In this document: positions 49,901-64,000 of the stretch, in pieces
Position numbering within the stretch: the first letter of the stretch is position 1
Layout of the letters: every line of letters starts with the position of its first letter
NCBI GenBank assembly: GCA_963662155.1
Contig: OY759274.1
Coordinates: forward strand, 48,493,077 to 48,557,076
DNA from: Lamellibrachia columna
Lineage: Eukaryota > Annelida > Polychaeta > Sabellida > Siboglinidae
Direction of reading: 5' to 3'
Length of the DNA: 64,000 bases
Position numbers and translations under genes: made by a program
Notes under the pieces: model-generated
The model's input: only the letters and a program-made list of their open reading frames with translations
The model's database searches: none
What the model was told of the DNA's origin: nothing

Positions 49901-52900
49901 ATAATGTGTAATCCATCTCTCAAGAGTAAATGCTGTTTTTACTCCTTCTCTCATAAGTACATGTCGAGTGCTCCTTCTCTAATGAGTTAATGCTGTGTAC
50001 TCCATATGATGTTGGTTTCACCTCTTTTAAGTAAATGCTGTGAAGGCCACTTTTCATGAATAAATGCTGTGGACCTCATCCCTCATGAGTCAATGTTGTG
50101 AACTTCATCTCTCATAAGAAAAAACCGTGAACTCCATGTATCTTGAGTAAATGTTGTGTACTCCGTCTATCATAAGTAAATTCTGTGGAATCCATGTTAA
50201 AATATTGTAAACTCCAAATCTCGAGACAAAATACTAAATACTCCGTATCTCATGAGTAAATGCCGAGGACTCCATATATCATAAGTAAATGCCTTCTACT
50301 TCTCCGTCTCTCATGAATAAATGCTGTATACCCCATCCCTCATGAGTCAATGCTGTGGGCTTCATCTCTCATGAGAAAACACTTGTACTCCATGCATCTT
50401 GAGTAAATTTTTTGTATTACATCTATCATAACTAAATTCTGTGGAATCCTTGTGAAAATATTGTCAACTCCAAATCTTGTGACAAAATATTACCTACTCC
50501 GTCTCTCACGAGTAAATACCGTGTCCTCCATCTCCCATGAGTAAATGCTGTGTCCCTAATCTCTCAAAAGTAAATTCAGTAGAATCCATCTGTCATGAGT
50601 ATATGCTGTGTTTTTCATCTCATATGAGTAAATACTGTAATCTCCATCTCTCATAAATAAATGCTGTGTACTCCATCTCTCAAGATTAAATGTTGTGTAC
50701 ACAATCTCTAATGTGTGACTGGTATGGACTCCATTACTGATGAGGAAATGCAGTGGATTCCAATTATCGTCAGTAAATTATGTGTACTCCATCTCTCATG
50801 AGTAATTGATGTGAAATCCACCTCTATTGAGTAAATATCATATACTCGACCATTTATAAGTAAATGTTGTGTACTCGTTCTCTCATCAGTATATTTTGTT
50901 GACTCCATATCTCAAGAGAAAATGCTGTGGACTCCATCTCTTGGAAATCAATGCTGTGGACTCCATATCTTGTCAGTAAGTGTGGACTCCATCTCTCATG
51001 AGTAAATGCTGTGTATAATATCACTAATGTGTAAATGCTGTAGACTCCATCTGTTGTGAGTAAATACTGGCCATTCCATCTCTTTTAAGTAAATGCTGTG
51101 GACACAACCTGTCATGAGTAAATGCAGTGGATTGCATATCTCCAGAGTAAATACTGAGAACCCATTTTTCAGTAATTGCAGTGGACTCCATCTTTCGTGA
51201 GTAAATGCTATCTACACTATCTCTCATGAGTAAATGCTGTGGACTCCATCTATAATAATCATATGTCGTGTGCTCCATATATAATGAGTAAATATCGTGT
51301 TCTACATCTCTAATTAGTAAATGCTGTTTAACCCATTTCTCATAAGTAAATACCGTGTTCTCCATTTCTCAGCAGTAAATTGTGTGGACTCCAACTCTTT
51401 TGAGTGCATTCTTGAACTACATCTCTCATTGGCAAATGCAGTTTACTCCAACTGTCATGAGCATATGTTGTGGACTCCATCTTTCTAGATTAAATGCTGC
51501 GGACTCCATCTCATGTGATTAAATGTTGTGGACTCCATATCTCACGAGTAACTGCTTTGGACTCCATCTCTTGACATTGAATACTGTGTAATCCATCTCT
51601 CAAGGGTAAATGATGTTTACTCCTCTCATAAGCACATGTCGAGTACTCCTTATCTAATGAGTAAATGCTGTGGACTCCTTATGATGTTGGTTTCACCTGT
51701 TGGAGTAATTGCTGTGGAGGCCACTTCTCATGAGTAAATGCTGTGGACCCCATCCCTCATGAGTCAATGCTGTGGACTTCATCTCTCATGAGACAAAACC
51801 GTGAATTCCATGTATCTTGGGTAAATGTTGTGTACTCCATCTATCATGAGTAAATTCTGTGGAATCCATGTTAAAATATTGTCAACTCCAAATCTCGAGA
51901 CAAAATACTACCTACTCCGTCTCTCTTGAGTAAATACTCCATCTCTTGAAAGTAAATGCTTTGGACTGCATCAGTCGTTACAAAATGCTGTGGACTCCAT
52001 CTCTTGGAAATCAATGCTATGGACTCCATATCTTGTCAGTAAGTGTGGACTCCATCTCTCATGAGTAAATGCTGTGTATACCATCTCTAATGTGTAAATG
52101 CTGTAGATTCCATATGTTGTGAGTAAATACTGGCCATTCCATCTCGTTTGAGTAAATGCTGTGGACACCACCTGTCTTGAGTAAATGCAGTGGATTTCAT
52201 CTCTCCAGAGTTTTATTAATTGCAGTGGACTCCATCATTCGTGAATAAATACAATATACACCATCTCTCATGAGTAAATGCTGTGAACTCCATCTTTCAA
52301 GAGTAATCTCTGTTTACTCCTTCCCTCATAAGTACATGACGTGTACTCCTTCTTTCATGAGTAAATGCTATATACTCCGTATAGTGTCGGTTTCACCTCT
52401 TTTGAGTAAATGCTGTGGATACCACTTCCCATTAGTAAATTCTATGGAATCCATCCTTATCAGTCAATGCTGTGCTTCATCTCTCATGAGAAAAAACCGT
52501 GTATTCCATGTATCGTGCTTAAATGTTGTGTTAGTGAAAAGCACATTTTGTGGAATCCATCTCTCAGGAGTATATGCTGTATTTTTAATCTCTCAAAAAT
52601 AAATTATGTTTACCCCATCTCAAATGAGTAAATATTGTAAACTCCATCTGCATTCGTAAATTCTGTTGGTGCATCTTTAATTAGTATATGCTGTGGACAC
52701 CATATATCATAAGTAAATGCTGTGAAACCCATCTCTCAAGAGTAAAGGTTGTGGACGCCAACTCTTATGAGTAAATATTGTAATCTCCATCTGTCAAGAT
52801 TAAATGTTGTATACACAAACTCTAAAGTGTAACTGGTGTGGACTCCATTTCTGAAGAGTAAATGCAATGGACCCCATTTCTCATTAGTATATTCTGTGTA

Positions 52901-55900
52901 CTCCATCTCTCATGAGTAATTGATGTGAAATCCATCCCTAATGAGTAAATATCATATACTAGATCTTTTATTAGTAAATGTTGTGTACTCGGTCTCTCAA
53001 AAGTACATTTTGTGGACTCCATCTCTCAAGGGAAAATGTTGTCGACTCAAAATCTTGGAAGTCAATGTTATGGACTCCATATCTTTTTAGTAAGTGTGGA
53101 CACCATCTCTTGAGGGTCAATACTTTGGACTGCATCAGTCGTAAAAAAATGCTGTGGATTCCATCTCTTGGAAATCAATGCTATGGACTCCATATATTTT
53201 CAATAAGTGTGGACTCCATATCTGATGAGTAAATGCTGTGTTTACCATATATCGTGTGTAAATGCTGTAGATTCCATATGTTGTGAATACATACTGGCCA
53301 TTCAATCTCCATGTTGTGAATAAATACTGTGGAGGCCACCTCTCATGTGTAAATATGGTAGACCAAATCACTCATGAGTCAATGCTGTGCTTCATCTCTC
53401 ATTACAAAAAAACGTGTACTCCATGTATTTTGAGTAAATGTGGTATACTCCATCAATCATGAGTAAATTCTGAGGAATCCATGTGAAAATATTGTCAACT
53501 CCAAATCTCTTGACAAAATTCTACCTACTCCGTCTCTTATGAATAAATGCAGTGGACTCCATATCTAATAAATGAATACTTTCTACTCCAAATCTCAGGA
53601 GTAAATACCGTGTCCTCCATCTCCCATGAGTAAATGTTGTTGACTCCAAATCTTGGAAGTCAATGCTATGGACTCCATATCTTTTCAGTAAATATGGACA
53701 CCATCTCTTGAGGGTCAATGCTTTGGACTACATCAGTCGTTACAAAATGCTGTGGACTACATCTCTTGGAAATCAAAGCTATGGACTCCATATCTTGTCA
53801 GTAAGTGTGGTCTCCATCTCTGATGAGTAAATGCCGTGTTTTCCATCGCTCATGTGTAAATGCTGTAGATTCCATCTGTTGTGAGTAAATACTGGCCATT
53901 CCATCTCTTATGAATAAATGCTCTGGATACAACAAGTCATTAGTAAATGCAGTGGATTGCATCTCTCCAGAGTAAATGCTGAGTACCCCATTTTTCATTA
54001 ATTACAGTGGATTTCATCTCTCGTGAATAAATGTCGTGTGCTTCATATATAATGAGTAAATATCGTGTTGTCCACTTCTCATTATTAAATTCTGTGTACT
54101 CCATCTCTAATTAGTTAATACCGTTTTCACCATTTCTCATCAGTACATTTTTTGCACTCCAACTCTCATAAATAATTGATGTGAAATTCATCTCTAATGA
54201 GTAAATATCGTATATTCGATCTTTTATAAGTAAATGTTGTGTACTCGGACTCTCATGAGTATATTTTTTGGACTCCATCTCTCAAAAGAAAATGCTGTGG
54301 ACTCCATATCTTGGAAGTCAATGCTAAGGACTCCATATATTTTCAGTAAGTGTAGACACCATCTCTGATGAGTAAATGCTGTGTTTTGCATCTATCATGT
54401 GTAAATCCTGTAGACTCCATTTGTTGTGAGTAAATTCTGGCCATTCCATCTCTTATGAATAAATGCTGTGGATACCACCTGTCATTAGTAAATGCAGTGG
54501 ACTCCATCTCTCGTGAGTAAATAATATATACACCATCTCTCATGATAAATGCTGTGGACTTCATATCTCATAATTAAATGTCGTGTGTCCATATATCAAG
54601 AGTAAATATTTTTTTCTTCTCCATCTCTCATTAGTAAATGCTGTTTACCTCATTTCTCATTAGTAAATACCGTGTTCTACATTAAATGCCGTGTACTCCA
54701 TCTCTCATTAGAAAATACCTTGTTCTACATTACTCATCAGTAAATTGTGTGGACTCCATCTCTTATAAGTACAAATCTTGAACTCCATCTCTCATTGGTA
54801 AATGCAGTTTACTCCAACTGTCATGAGTATATGTTGTGGACTCCATCTTTCTAGACTGAATGCTGCGGACTCCATCTCTTGTGTGTAAATGTTGTGGACT
54901 CCATATCTCACGAGTAACTGCTTTGGAATCCATCTCTTGACATTGAATACTGTGTATTCCATCTCTCAAGAATAAACGCTGTTTACTCCATCTCTCATGA
55001 GTAAATGTCGTATACTCTTTCTCTCAGGAGTATATGCTTTGTTGACCATCTCACAAAATTAAATGCTGTGTACCCCATCTCTCATGTGCATTCCATCTCC
55101 CCAGATTAAATGTTGTGTACACCATCTTTACAATGTAACATTTCTGATGAGTAAATGCAGTGGATTCCGTTTCTCATCAGTAAATTTTGTGTACTCCATC
55201 TCTCATGAGTAATTGATGTGAAATCCATCTCTAATGTGTAAATATCTCAAATTCGCGATCTTTTATAAGAAAAATGTTGGGTACTCGGTCTCTCATGAGT
55301 GTATTTTGTGGACACCATCTCTTGAGAGCCAATGCTTTGGACTGCATCAGTCGTTAGAAAATGCTGTGGACTCCATCTCTTGGAAGACAATGCTATGGAC
55401 TCCATATCTATTCAGTAAGTGTGGATTCCATATCTGTGAGTAAATGCTGTGTTTTCAATCTCTCATGTGTAAATTCTGTAGACTCCATCTGTTGTGAGTA
55501 AATCCTGGCCATTCCATCTATTATGAATAAATGCTGTGGATACCACCTGTCATTAGTAAATGCAGTGGACTCTATCTCTCATCAATAACATATACACCCT
55601 CTCTCATGAGTAAATAATGTGGACTTCATCTCTCATAATTAAATATCATATGCTTCATATATATTGAGTAAATATCGTCTTCTCAATCTCTCAATATAAA
55701 ATGCTGTCTACCCCAACTCTCATTAGAAAATACCATGTTCTACATTACTCATTAGGAAATTGTGTGGACTCCATCTCTGACGAGTCCATATCTTGAACTA
55801 CATCTCTATTTGGTAAATGCAGTTTACTTCAACTGTCGTAAGAATATGTTGTGGACTCTATCTTTCTAGACTAAATGCTGCGGACTCTATCTCTTGTGAG

Positions 55901-58640
55901 TAAATGTTGTGAACTCCATATCTCACGAGTAATTGCTTTGGACTCCATGTCTTGACAATGAATACTGTGTATTCCATCTCTCTAGAATAAAAGCGTGTTC
56001 TCCTTCTCTCATAAGTACATGTCGTGTACTCCTTCTCTCATGAGTAAATGCTGTGTACTCTGTATGCTGTGGGTTTCATCTCTTTTGTGTAAATGCTGTG
56101 GAGGCCACCTCTCATGAATAAATGCTGTGGACCCCATCCCTCACTAGTCAATGCTGTGGGCTTCATCTCTCATGAAACCGTGTACTCCATGCATCTTGAG
56201 TAAATGTTGTGTACTCCATCAATCATGATTATATTCTGTGAAATAGATGGGAAAATATTGTCAACTCCAAATCTGGTGACAAAATACTATCTACTCCGTC
56301 TCTCATGATTAAATGCAGTTGACTCTATATATCATAAATAAATGCCGTCCACTCCATATCTCATAAGTACATACCGTGTCCTCCATATCCCATCAGTATA
56401 TGCTGTGTGCCCAATTAGTCAAGAGTACATTGTGTGGAGTACATTTCTCATGGATATATGCTGTGATTTCCATCTCTCAAAATTAAATACTGTGTACCCC
56501 ATCTCAAATGAGTAAATATTATAAACTCCATCTTTCATTCGTAAATTATGTTGGTGCTTCTCTCATTAGTATATGATGTGTACAACATATCTTATGAGAA
56601 AATGCTGTGAATCACATCTCTCAAGGTTAAAGGCTGTCGACGCCATCTCTTATGAGTAAATACTGTAATCTCCATCTCTCATGAGTAAATGATGTGTACT
56701 CCATCTCTCAAGATTAAATGTTGTGTGCACAATTTCTAATGTATAACTGGTGTGGACTCCAATTCCAATTCTCATATGAAATCCATCTGTAATGAGTAAG
56801 TATCATATACTCGATTTTTATCAGTAAATGTTGTGTATTCGGTCTCTCATGAGTATATTTTGTAGATCCATTTCTCAAGATAATATTCTGTCGACTCCAT
56901 TTCTTGGAAGTCAATGCTATGGACTCCATATCTTTTCAGTAAGTGTGGACACCATCTCTTGAGAGTCAATGCTTTGGACTGCATCAGTCGTTACAAAATG
57001 CTGCGGACTCCATCTCTTGGAAATCAAAGCTATGGACTTCATATATTGTCAGTAAGTGTGGTCTCCATCTCTGATGAGTAAATGCTGTGTTTTCCATCTC
57101 TCATGTGTAAATGCTGTTTACTCCATCTGTAAATACTGGCCATTCCATCTCTTATTAGTAAATGCTGTGGATACCACCAGTCATTAGTAAATGCAGTGGA
57201 TTGCATCTCTCCAGAGTAATTGCTGAATAACCCATTTTTCGTGAATAAATATAATGTGCTTCATATATAAAGAGTAAATATCGTGTTCTCCATTTCTCGT
57301 TATTAAATTCTGTGCACTCCATCTCTTATTAGTAAATACCATTTTCTCCATTTCTCTTCAGTAAATTGTGTGGACTCCATCTCTTATGAGTACATATCTT
57401 GAACTCCATCTCTCATTGGTAAATGCAGTTTACTCCAACTGTCATGAGTATATGTTATGAACTCCATCTCTTGTGATTAAATGTTGTGGACTCCATATCT
57501 CACGAGTAACTGCTTTGGACTCCATCTTTTGATATTGAATATTGTGTACTTCATCTCTCAAGAGTAAACGCTGTTTACTCCTCCCCTCATTAGTACATGT
57601 CCTGTACTCCTTCTCTCATGAGTAAATAGTTTGTACTCCGTATAGTGTGGGTTTGAACTCGTTTGTGTAAATGCTTTTGAGGCCACCTCTCATGAATAAA
57701 TGCTGTAGACCCCATCCCTCATGAGTCAATGCTGTGGGCTTCATCTCTCATGAGAAAAAACTTGTACTCCATGCATCTTGAATAAATTTTGTGTACTACA
57801 TCTATCATCACTAAATTCTTTGGAATCCTTGTGAAAATATTGTCAACTCCAAATCTCGTGACAAAATATTACCTACTCCGTCTCTCATGAGTCAAAGCAG
57901 TGGACTCCATATCTCATAAATAAATGCCTTCTACACCATATCTCATGAGTAAATACCGTGGCCGCCGTCTCACATGAGTAAATGCTGTGTGCCCAATCTC
58001 GCAAGAGTACATTCTGTGGAATCCATCTATCATGACTATGCTGTATTTTCCAACTCTCAAAAATAAATGCTGTTTACCCCATCTCAAATGAATAAATCTT
58101 GTAAACTCCATCTCTCATTCGTAAATTCTGTTGGTGCATCTCTCATTAGTATATGCTGTGGACACCATATCTCATGAGTAAATGCTGTGAAACCCATCTC
58201 TCAAGAATAAAGGCTGTGGATGCCATTTCTTTTGAGTTTCCATCTCTCATGAGTAAATGCTGTGTACTCCATCTCTCAAGATTAAATGTTGTGTACACAA
58301 TCTCTGAAGTGTAACTGGTGTGGTCTCCTTTTCTGATGAGTAAATGCATTGGACTCCATTTCTCATCAGTAAATTCTGTGTACTCCCTCTCTCATGAGTA
58401 ATTGATGTGAAATCCATCTCTAATAAGTAAATATCATATACTCAACCTTTTATCAGTAAATACTGTGTACTCGGTCTTTCATTAGTATATTTTGTTGACT
58501 CCATATCTCAAGAGAAAATGCGGCAACCATCTCTTAAGAGTCAATGTTTTGGACTGCATCAGTCGTTTCAAAATGCTGTGGACTCTATATGTTGTGAGTA
58601 AATACTGGCCATTATATCTGTTATGAATACATGCAGTGGA
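46900..58640 (+). repeat. 29-bp satellite, block 3, type B domain
   Basis: About 400 forward monomers with no type A spacer. Order markers recur instead. tactggccattccatctct occurs near 46940, 48330, 51070, 52130, 53895, 54440, 55505 and 57135. tacacaatctctaatgtgt occurs near 47845, 49585, 50700, 56725 and 58295. gtcaactccaaatcttgtga occurs near 49150, 50465, 53490, 56260 and 57840. Spacing varies from about 0.5 to 3.5 kb, so higher-order units have been reshuffled. Confidence 0.93.
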
Positions 58641-61600
58641 TTCCATCATTCACGAGAGTAAATCCTATGGAGTCCATCTCCATTAATAAATAACTTTTCC
58701 TCAATATATCATTGGGTAAATGCTGTGTACTTCATCACTTAAGAGTTAATGCTGTGGACTCCATCGCTTATAAGAAAATGTCATGTATTCGATATCTGAG
58801 GAGTAAATACTGAGTACTAGATTTCTTATGAGTATATGTTGTGGACATCGTCTCTCGTGAGTAAATACTATGTTCTCAATCTCCTATTAATAAATGCTGT
58901 GTACTCCTCCTCTCAAGATTATATGCTGTGGAATCAACATCTAATGAGTGTATGCTCTGTATGTAATATCTCAAGAATAAAAGCTGTGTATACCATCTTT
59001 AATGAACATATGCTGTGGACACCATCTCTCATGAGTAAATGCTGTGTACCCCATCTCTCATAAGTATATGTCGTGTACTCCATCTCTCTTGAATAAATGC
59101 TGTGTGATCCACCTACCAAGAATAAATGCTGTGGATTGGTAATTGGTGTGGACTAGTGATGAAGAAGAAGGGGAATCAAAAATCAAGGACCGGTTTCGTT
59201 GCCAGCCTCACCCCAGACTGTTGGGAAAGGAAGCAGCGCAATAATTGCATATCTTATGTGTAAACGCTGTGGAATCCATCTCACATTAGGAAAAGCTGTG
59301 GACTCCATCTCTTGAGTGTCTATGCTGTTGACTCCATCCATATTAAGTAAATTATGTGAACTCCATTTCTTATTAGTAAAAGTTGTCCAATCCATCTCTC
59401 ACGAGAGTAAATGCTGTGGAATCCATCGCTCACGAGAGTATATCCTATGGACTCCATCGGTAATGAATAAATGCCTTGTACTCAATCTGTCATTGGGTAA
59501 ATGCTGTGTACTTCATCAATTAAGAGTAAATGTTGTGGATTCCATCGCTCATGAGGATATGTCATGTACTCGATCTCTTTGGAGTAAATACTGTGTTCTC
59601 AATTTCTTATGGGTATATGTTGTGGACTCCGTCTCTCATGAATAAATACCATGTTCTCAAACTAACATTAATAAATGCTGTGTACTACATCTCTCAAGAG
59701 TAAATGCTGTGGAAGCCATATGTCATGAATATAGGCTGTGTATTCCATCTCTCAAGATTAAATCCTGTGTATACCATCTCTAATAAGAAAATGTTGTCTT
59801 GGGTAAATGTTCTGAACTCTATCTCTCATTCGTAATTTTTGTTGGCTACATCTCTCATTAGTATATGCTGTGGACACGATCCCTGATGAGTAAATGCTAT
59901 GAACTCCATCTGTCAAGTGTAAATGTTGTGGACGCCATCTCCTATCAGTAAATACTGTATCCTCCATCTCTCATGAGTAAATGGTGTGCACTCTACCTCT
60001 CAAGAATAAATGCTGTGTACACAATCTCTCATCAGTAAATGCAGTGGACTCCATCTCTCGTGAGTAAATGCTCTTTACCCCATCTCTTATGAGTATATGT
60101 CGTGTGCTCCTTCTCGCATGAGTAAATGCTGCGTAATCTATATACCAAGAATATATACAGTGGACTCCATTTGTCATGTGTAAATTTCATGTACTTCGCC
60201 TGTCTTGATAATATATTGTGTGCTACATATCTCAATGCTGTGTACGGGCTACAGGAAAATGCGGAGAGCAAAAATAGCATATATCATGTGAAAATGCTGA
60301 GGACTGTTGAACCCATCTCTTGAGAGTTAATGCTTTGGACTTGATCAATCATGAGAAAATGCTGTTGAAGCTATCTCTCATCAATATATGTTGTTGATTC
60401 CATCAGTCACGAGGGAAAATCCTATGGAGTCCATCTCTCATCAATAAATGCCTTTTTCTCAATCTTTCATTGGGTAAATGCTGTGTACTTCATCACTTAA
60501 GAGTTAATGCTGTGGACTCCATGTCTTATAAGATAATGTGATGTTTTCGATCTGTGAGGAGTAAATACTGTGTACTCGATTTCTTATGAGCATATGTTGT
60601 GGACTCCGTCTCTCATGAGTAAATACCATGTTCTCAATCTCCCATTAGTAAATGCAGTGTACTTCTCCTCTCACGAGTATATGCTATGGAATCGATATTT
60701 AATGAGTGTATGCTGTGTATTGAATCTCTCAAGAATAAACCTTGTGTACACCAACTCTAATGAGTAAATGTTGTGGACTCCATCTCTCATTCTTTAATTA
60801 TGTTGGCTACATCTCTCATGAGCATATGCCGTGGACACCATCTATCATAAGTAAATGCTGTGGAGTCCAACTCTAATGAGAAAATGTAACTCGATCTTTT
60901 ATAAGTAAACGCTGTGTACTCCGTCACTGATGAGTATATTTTGTGGACTCTAAAGAAATTGCTGTGGACCCCATATTTTTCACTAAATGTGTACACCATC
61001 TCTCATGAGCATATGCTGTGGACATCATCTCTCATGAGTAAATGCTGTGTACCCCATCTCTCATGAGTATATGTCGTGTACTCCTTCTCTCATGAATAAA
61101 TGCTGTGTAATCCATCTACCAAGAATAAATGCTGTGGATTCCATCTCTCATGTGTACTTGTCATGTACGGCATCTCTCGTGAGAATATATTGTGGACTCC
61201 ATCTCTCATGAGTAAATGCTGTGTACGGGCTACAAGGAAAAGGAGGAGAGCAACAACAGCATACATCATGTGAAAATGCTGTGGACTCCTTTTTCAAGAG
61301 TAAATAATGTGTACTCCATATGTCGTCAATAAAAGCTGTTGAACCCATCTCTTGAGAGTAAACGATTTGGACTGCATCAGTCATGACAAATTGCTGTTGA
61401 AGCCATCTCTCATGAATATATAGAATGGACTCCATCTCTCAGGGATACATGCTGTGGCCTCCAACTCGCGTGAATAAATGCTATGTACACCACCTGTGTT
61501 GTGAAAATGTTGCTATCTCTATCTCTAATGGGTAAATGTTGTGGGTTCCATCATTCATAAAGAATCCTCGCGTACTCCATCTCTCAAAAGTATATGCTAC

Positions 61601-64000
61601 GAAATCCATGTATCATGATTATATACAGTGTATTACATCTCACATGAGAAAATGCTGTGTGTTCCATAATCTTGGGAGTCAATGCTGTGGACTCCGTATG
61701 TCGTAAATGATGTGGACTCCTGCTCTCCTTTGTAAATGCTGTGAATTATTGATGAAGTTGAAGGGAAAAAAAATCGACGAAAAGTATCGATGCCATCTCT
61801 CGTGTGTAAATTTTGTAAACTCCATATGTTTTGAGTAAATGTTGCGGATTCCACCTCTCACGAGTAACTGCTTTTGATGCCATCTCTTGTGAGTGAATAC
61901 TGTGGAAGCCATCTGTCCTGACTAAATGCTGCTGACTTCATATATCCTGTGAAAAAAGTTGTGAACTCCAACTCTCATTGATAAATAGTATGTACTCCAT
62001 CTCTCAAGAATATATGCTGTGGAAGCATTGTTAGTAAATGTTGTTGGCTCCGTCTCTCCTTAGTAAATGGTGTGGAATAGTGACGAAGAAGAAGGGGAAA
62101 CAAAAATCAATGACCGGTATCGTAGCCAGACTCAACCCGGACTACAGGGGATTATTTGTGCTCCATCTCTCATGAGTATATGCTGTGTATTCCTTATCTC
62201 AAGATTAAATGTTGTGTATACCATCTCTAATGAGTACATGTTGTGGATTCCGTCTCTCATTCGTAAATTCTGTTGGCTGCATCTCTCATGAGATTATGCT
62301 GTGGACAACATCTCTGATAAGTAAATGCTGTGAAGTTCATATCTCAAGATTAAATGTTGTGGACGCCATCTCTCAAAAGTAAATAACGTAATCTCCATTT
62401 TTTATGAGTAAATGTTGTGTACTCCATCTCTCAAGATTAAATGCTGTGTACCCAATATCTCATCAGTAAATGCAGTGGACTCCATATCTCATCAGTAAAT
62501 GCTGTACACCCCCAACTCTCATGAATATATGTCGTGTACTCCTTCACTCATGAATAAATGTTGTGTAATCCATCTAGCAAAAATAAATGCTGTATACTCC
62601 ATCTCTCATGTGTAATTATCTTGTACGTCATCTCTCTTGAGAATGTATTGTGGACTCCATCTCTCATGAGTAAATGCTGTGTAACGGCTACAGAAAAAAG
62701 GAGGAGAGCAACAACAGCATATATCATGTGAAAATGCTGTGGACTCCTTTTTCAAGAGTAAATAATGTTTACTCCATATGTCTTCAATAAAAGCTGTGGA
62801 ACCCATCTCTTGAGAGTAAACGATTTGGACTGCAAATGTCATTACAAAATGCTGTTGACGCCATCTCTCATGAATATATGCTGTGGACTCCATCTCTCAC
62901 TTGTAAATGTTGTGGCCTCCAACTCTCGTGAATAAATGCTATGTACCCCGCCTCTCTTGTGAAAATGTTGCTATCTCTATCTCTAATGGGTAAATGTTGT
63001 GGGTTCCATCTCTCATAAAGAATTGTCGCGTACTCCATCTCTCAAAAGTATATGCTACGTATTCCATGTCTCATGAGTATATACTGTGTATTCCATCTCA
63101 CAAGAGAAAATGCTGTGTGTTCCATATCTTGGGAGTCAATGCTGTGGACTCCGTCTCCCCTTTGTAAGTGTTGTGGATTATTGGTGAAGGTGAAGGGACA
63201 TAAAAATCGACGTTTACTCCATACGTTGTGAGTAACCGTTGTTGACTCCACCTCTCATGAGTAACTGCTTTGGATTCCATCTCTTGAGTTTGAATATTGT
63301 GGACGCCATCTGTCGGGAACAAATGCTTTGGACTCCAACTATTGTGGGTAAATATGATGTACTCCATCTCTCAAGATTAAATGCTGTGGACGCATTCTAT
63401 CATGAGTAAATGTTATTGGCTCCGTCTCTCCTCAGTAAATGGTGTGGATTAGTGAAGAAGAAGAATGGGAAACAAAAACCAATGACCGGTATCGTTGCCA
63501 GCCTCACCTCGGACTGCAGGGAAAGAAAGGAGAGCAACAATTGCATCTCTCATGTGTAAATGCTGTTGACTCCATCTCTCTTCAGAAAAAGCTGTGGACT
63601 CCACATCTTGAGTGTCTATACTGTGGACTCCAACTATATTAAGTAAATTATGTGGGCTACATTTTTTTTACTAGTAAACGTTGTTCAATCCATATCTCAA
63701 GAGAGTAAAAGCTTTGGACTCTATCGCTCCCAACTGTAGATCCTATGGACTCCATATGTCATAAATAAATGCCTTGCACTCCATCTGTCTTTGGATAAAT
63801 GCTGTGTACTTCATCATTTAAGAGTAAATATTGAGGACTCCACCATTCATGAAAAAATATCTTGTATTCGATCTCTTTGGGGTAAATACAGTGTACTCAA
63901 TTTCTGATGAGTGTATGTTATGGACTCCGTCTCTCATAAGTAAATATCATGTTCTCAATCTCACATTAATAAATGCTGTGTACTACATCTCTCAAGAGTA
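58640..64000 (+). repeat. 29-bp satellite, block 3, second type A domain, runs off the window
   Basis: Type A spacers return at 59150-59250, 61740-61800, 62085-62150, 63170-63210 and 63450-63545, with gggctacaaggaaaaggagg-type spacers at 60240, 61225 and 62690. The stretch 61210-61800 is repeated at 62660-63210, a higher-order unit of about 1.45 kb. The array is still in progress at the last base. Confidence 0.93.

Noticed and set aside
43268..64000. CRISPR-like array (29-bp direct repeats)
   Set aside because: Repeats are contiguous with no unique spacers, highly diverged and in animal DNA; this is a satellite.

Overview
This is eukaryotic, almost certainly metazoan, DNA. Supporting signs are GT-AG introns with matching phases around a DUF4806-family gene, several non-LTR retrotransposon families (CR1/L2-like, Jockey-like, RTE-like with an AP-endonuclease), long (AT)n and (CA)n microsatellites, minisatellites and a very large satellite. 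The repeat mix fits an aquatic invertebrate or basal chordate, but I cannot name the species. I see no intact protein-coding gene; the window is mostly mobile and tandem-repeat DNA.

Layout. 1-3.2 kb: short candidate exons of an unrecognised gene, a minisatellite that re-duplicates an exon/intron boundary, and a LINE C-terminal relic. 3.4-10.2 kb: two oppositely oriented CR1-like LINE copies, then a five-exon DUF4806 pseudogene (6614-9399, two in-frame stops) whose last exon runs into a 32-bp minisatellite. The pseudogene and one CR1 copy lie between two opposed termini (4715-4727 and 10209-10221) that are followed inward by arrays of a palindromic CCAGTACTGG motif, so the interval may be a decayed DNA transposon carrying DUF4806. 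10.2-16.2 kb: a CR1 fragment, a small minus-strand ORF of unknown function (13006-13311) and a decayed Jockey-like LINE (14605-16185, minus).

16.2 kb to the end is dominated by a 29-bp satellite (near-consensus core CTCATGAGTAAATGCTGTGG). Its first block (16190-17573) is interrupted by an 8.5-kb element (17574-26080) with inverted ends CACTGC..GCAGTG and TA on both sides. Inside that element is a 78-bp minisatellite, and inside the minisatellite a decayed RTE-like LINE (about 20818-24062). The satellite resumes at 26081, flips orientation at a 16-bp palindrome (32517-32532), and is followed by an inverted, shortened copy of the 8.5-kb element (34152-36953). So 19.0-36.95 kb is one large asymmetric inverted duplication centred near 32524. 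36954-43267 is sequence without genes, holding old partial duplications. 43268-64000 is one continuous satellite array with at least two kinds of higher-order organisation.

No pathway or operon can be described. The biological content is nested mobile-element history, microsatellite and minisatellite birth inside older elements, and a satellite array with an inversion point.
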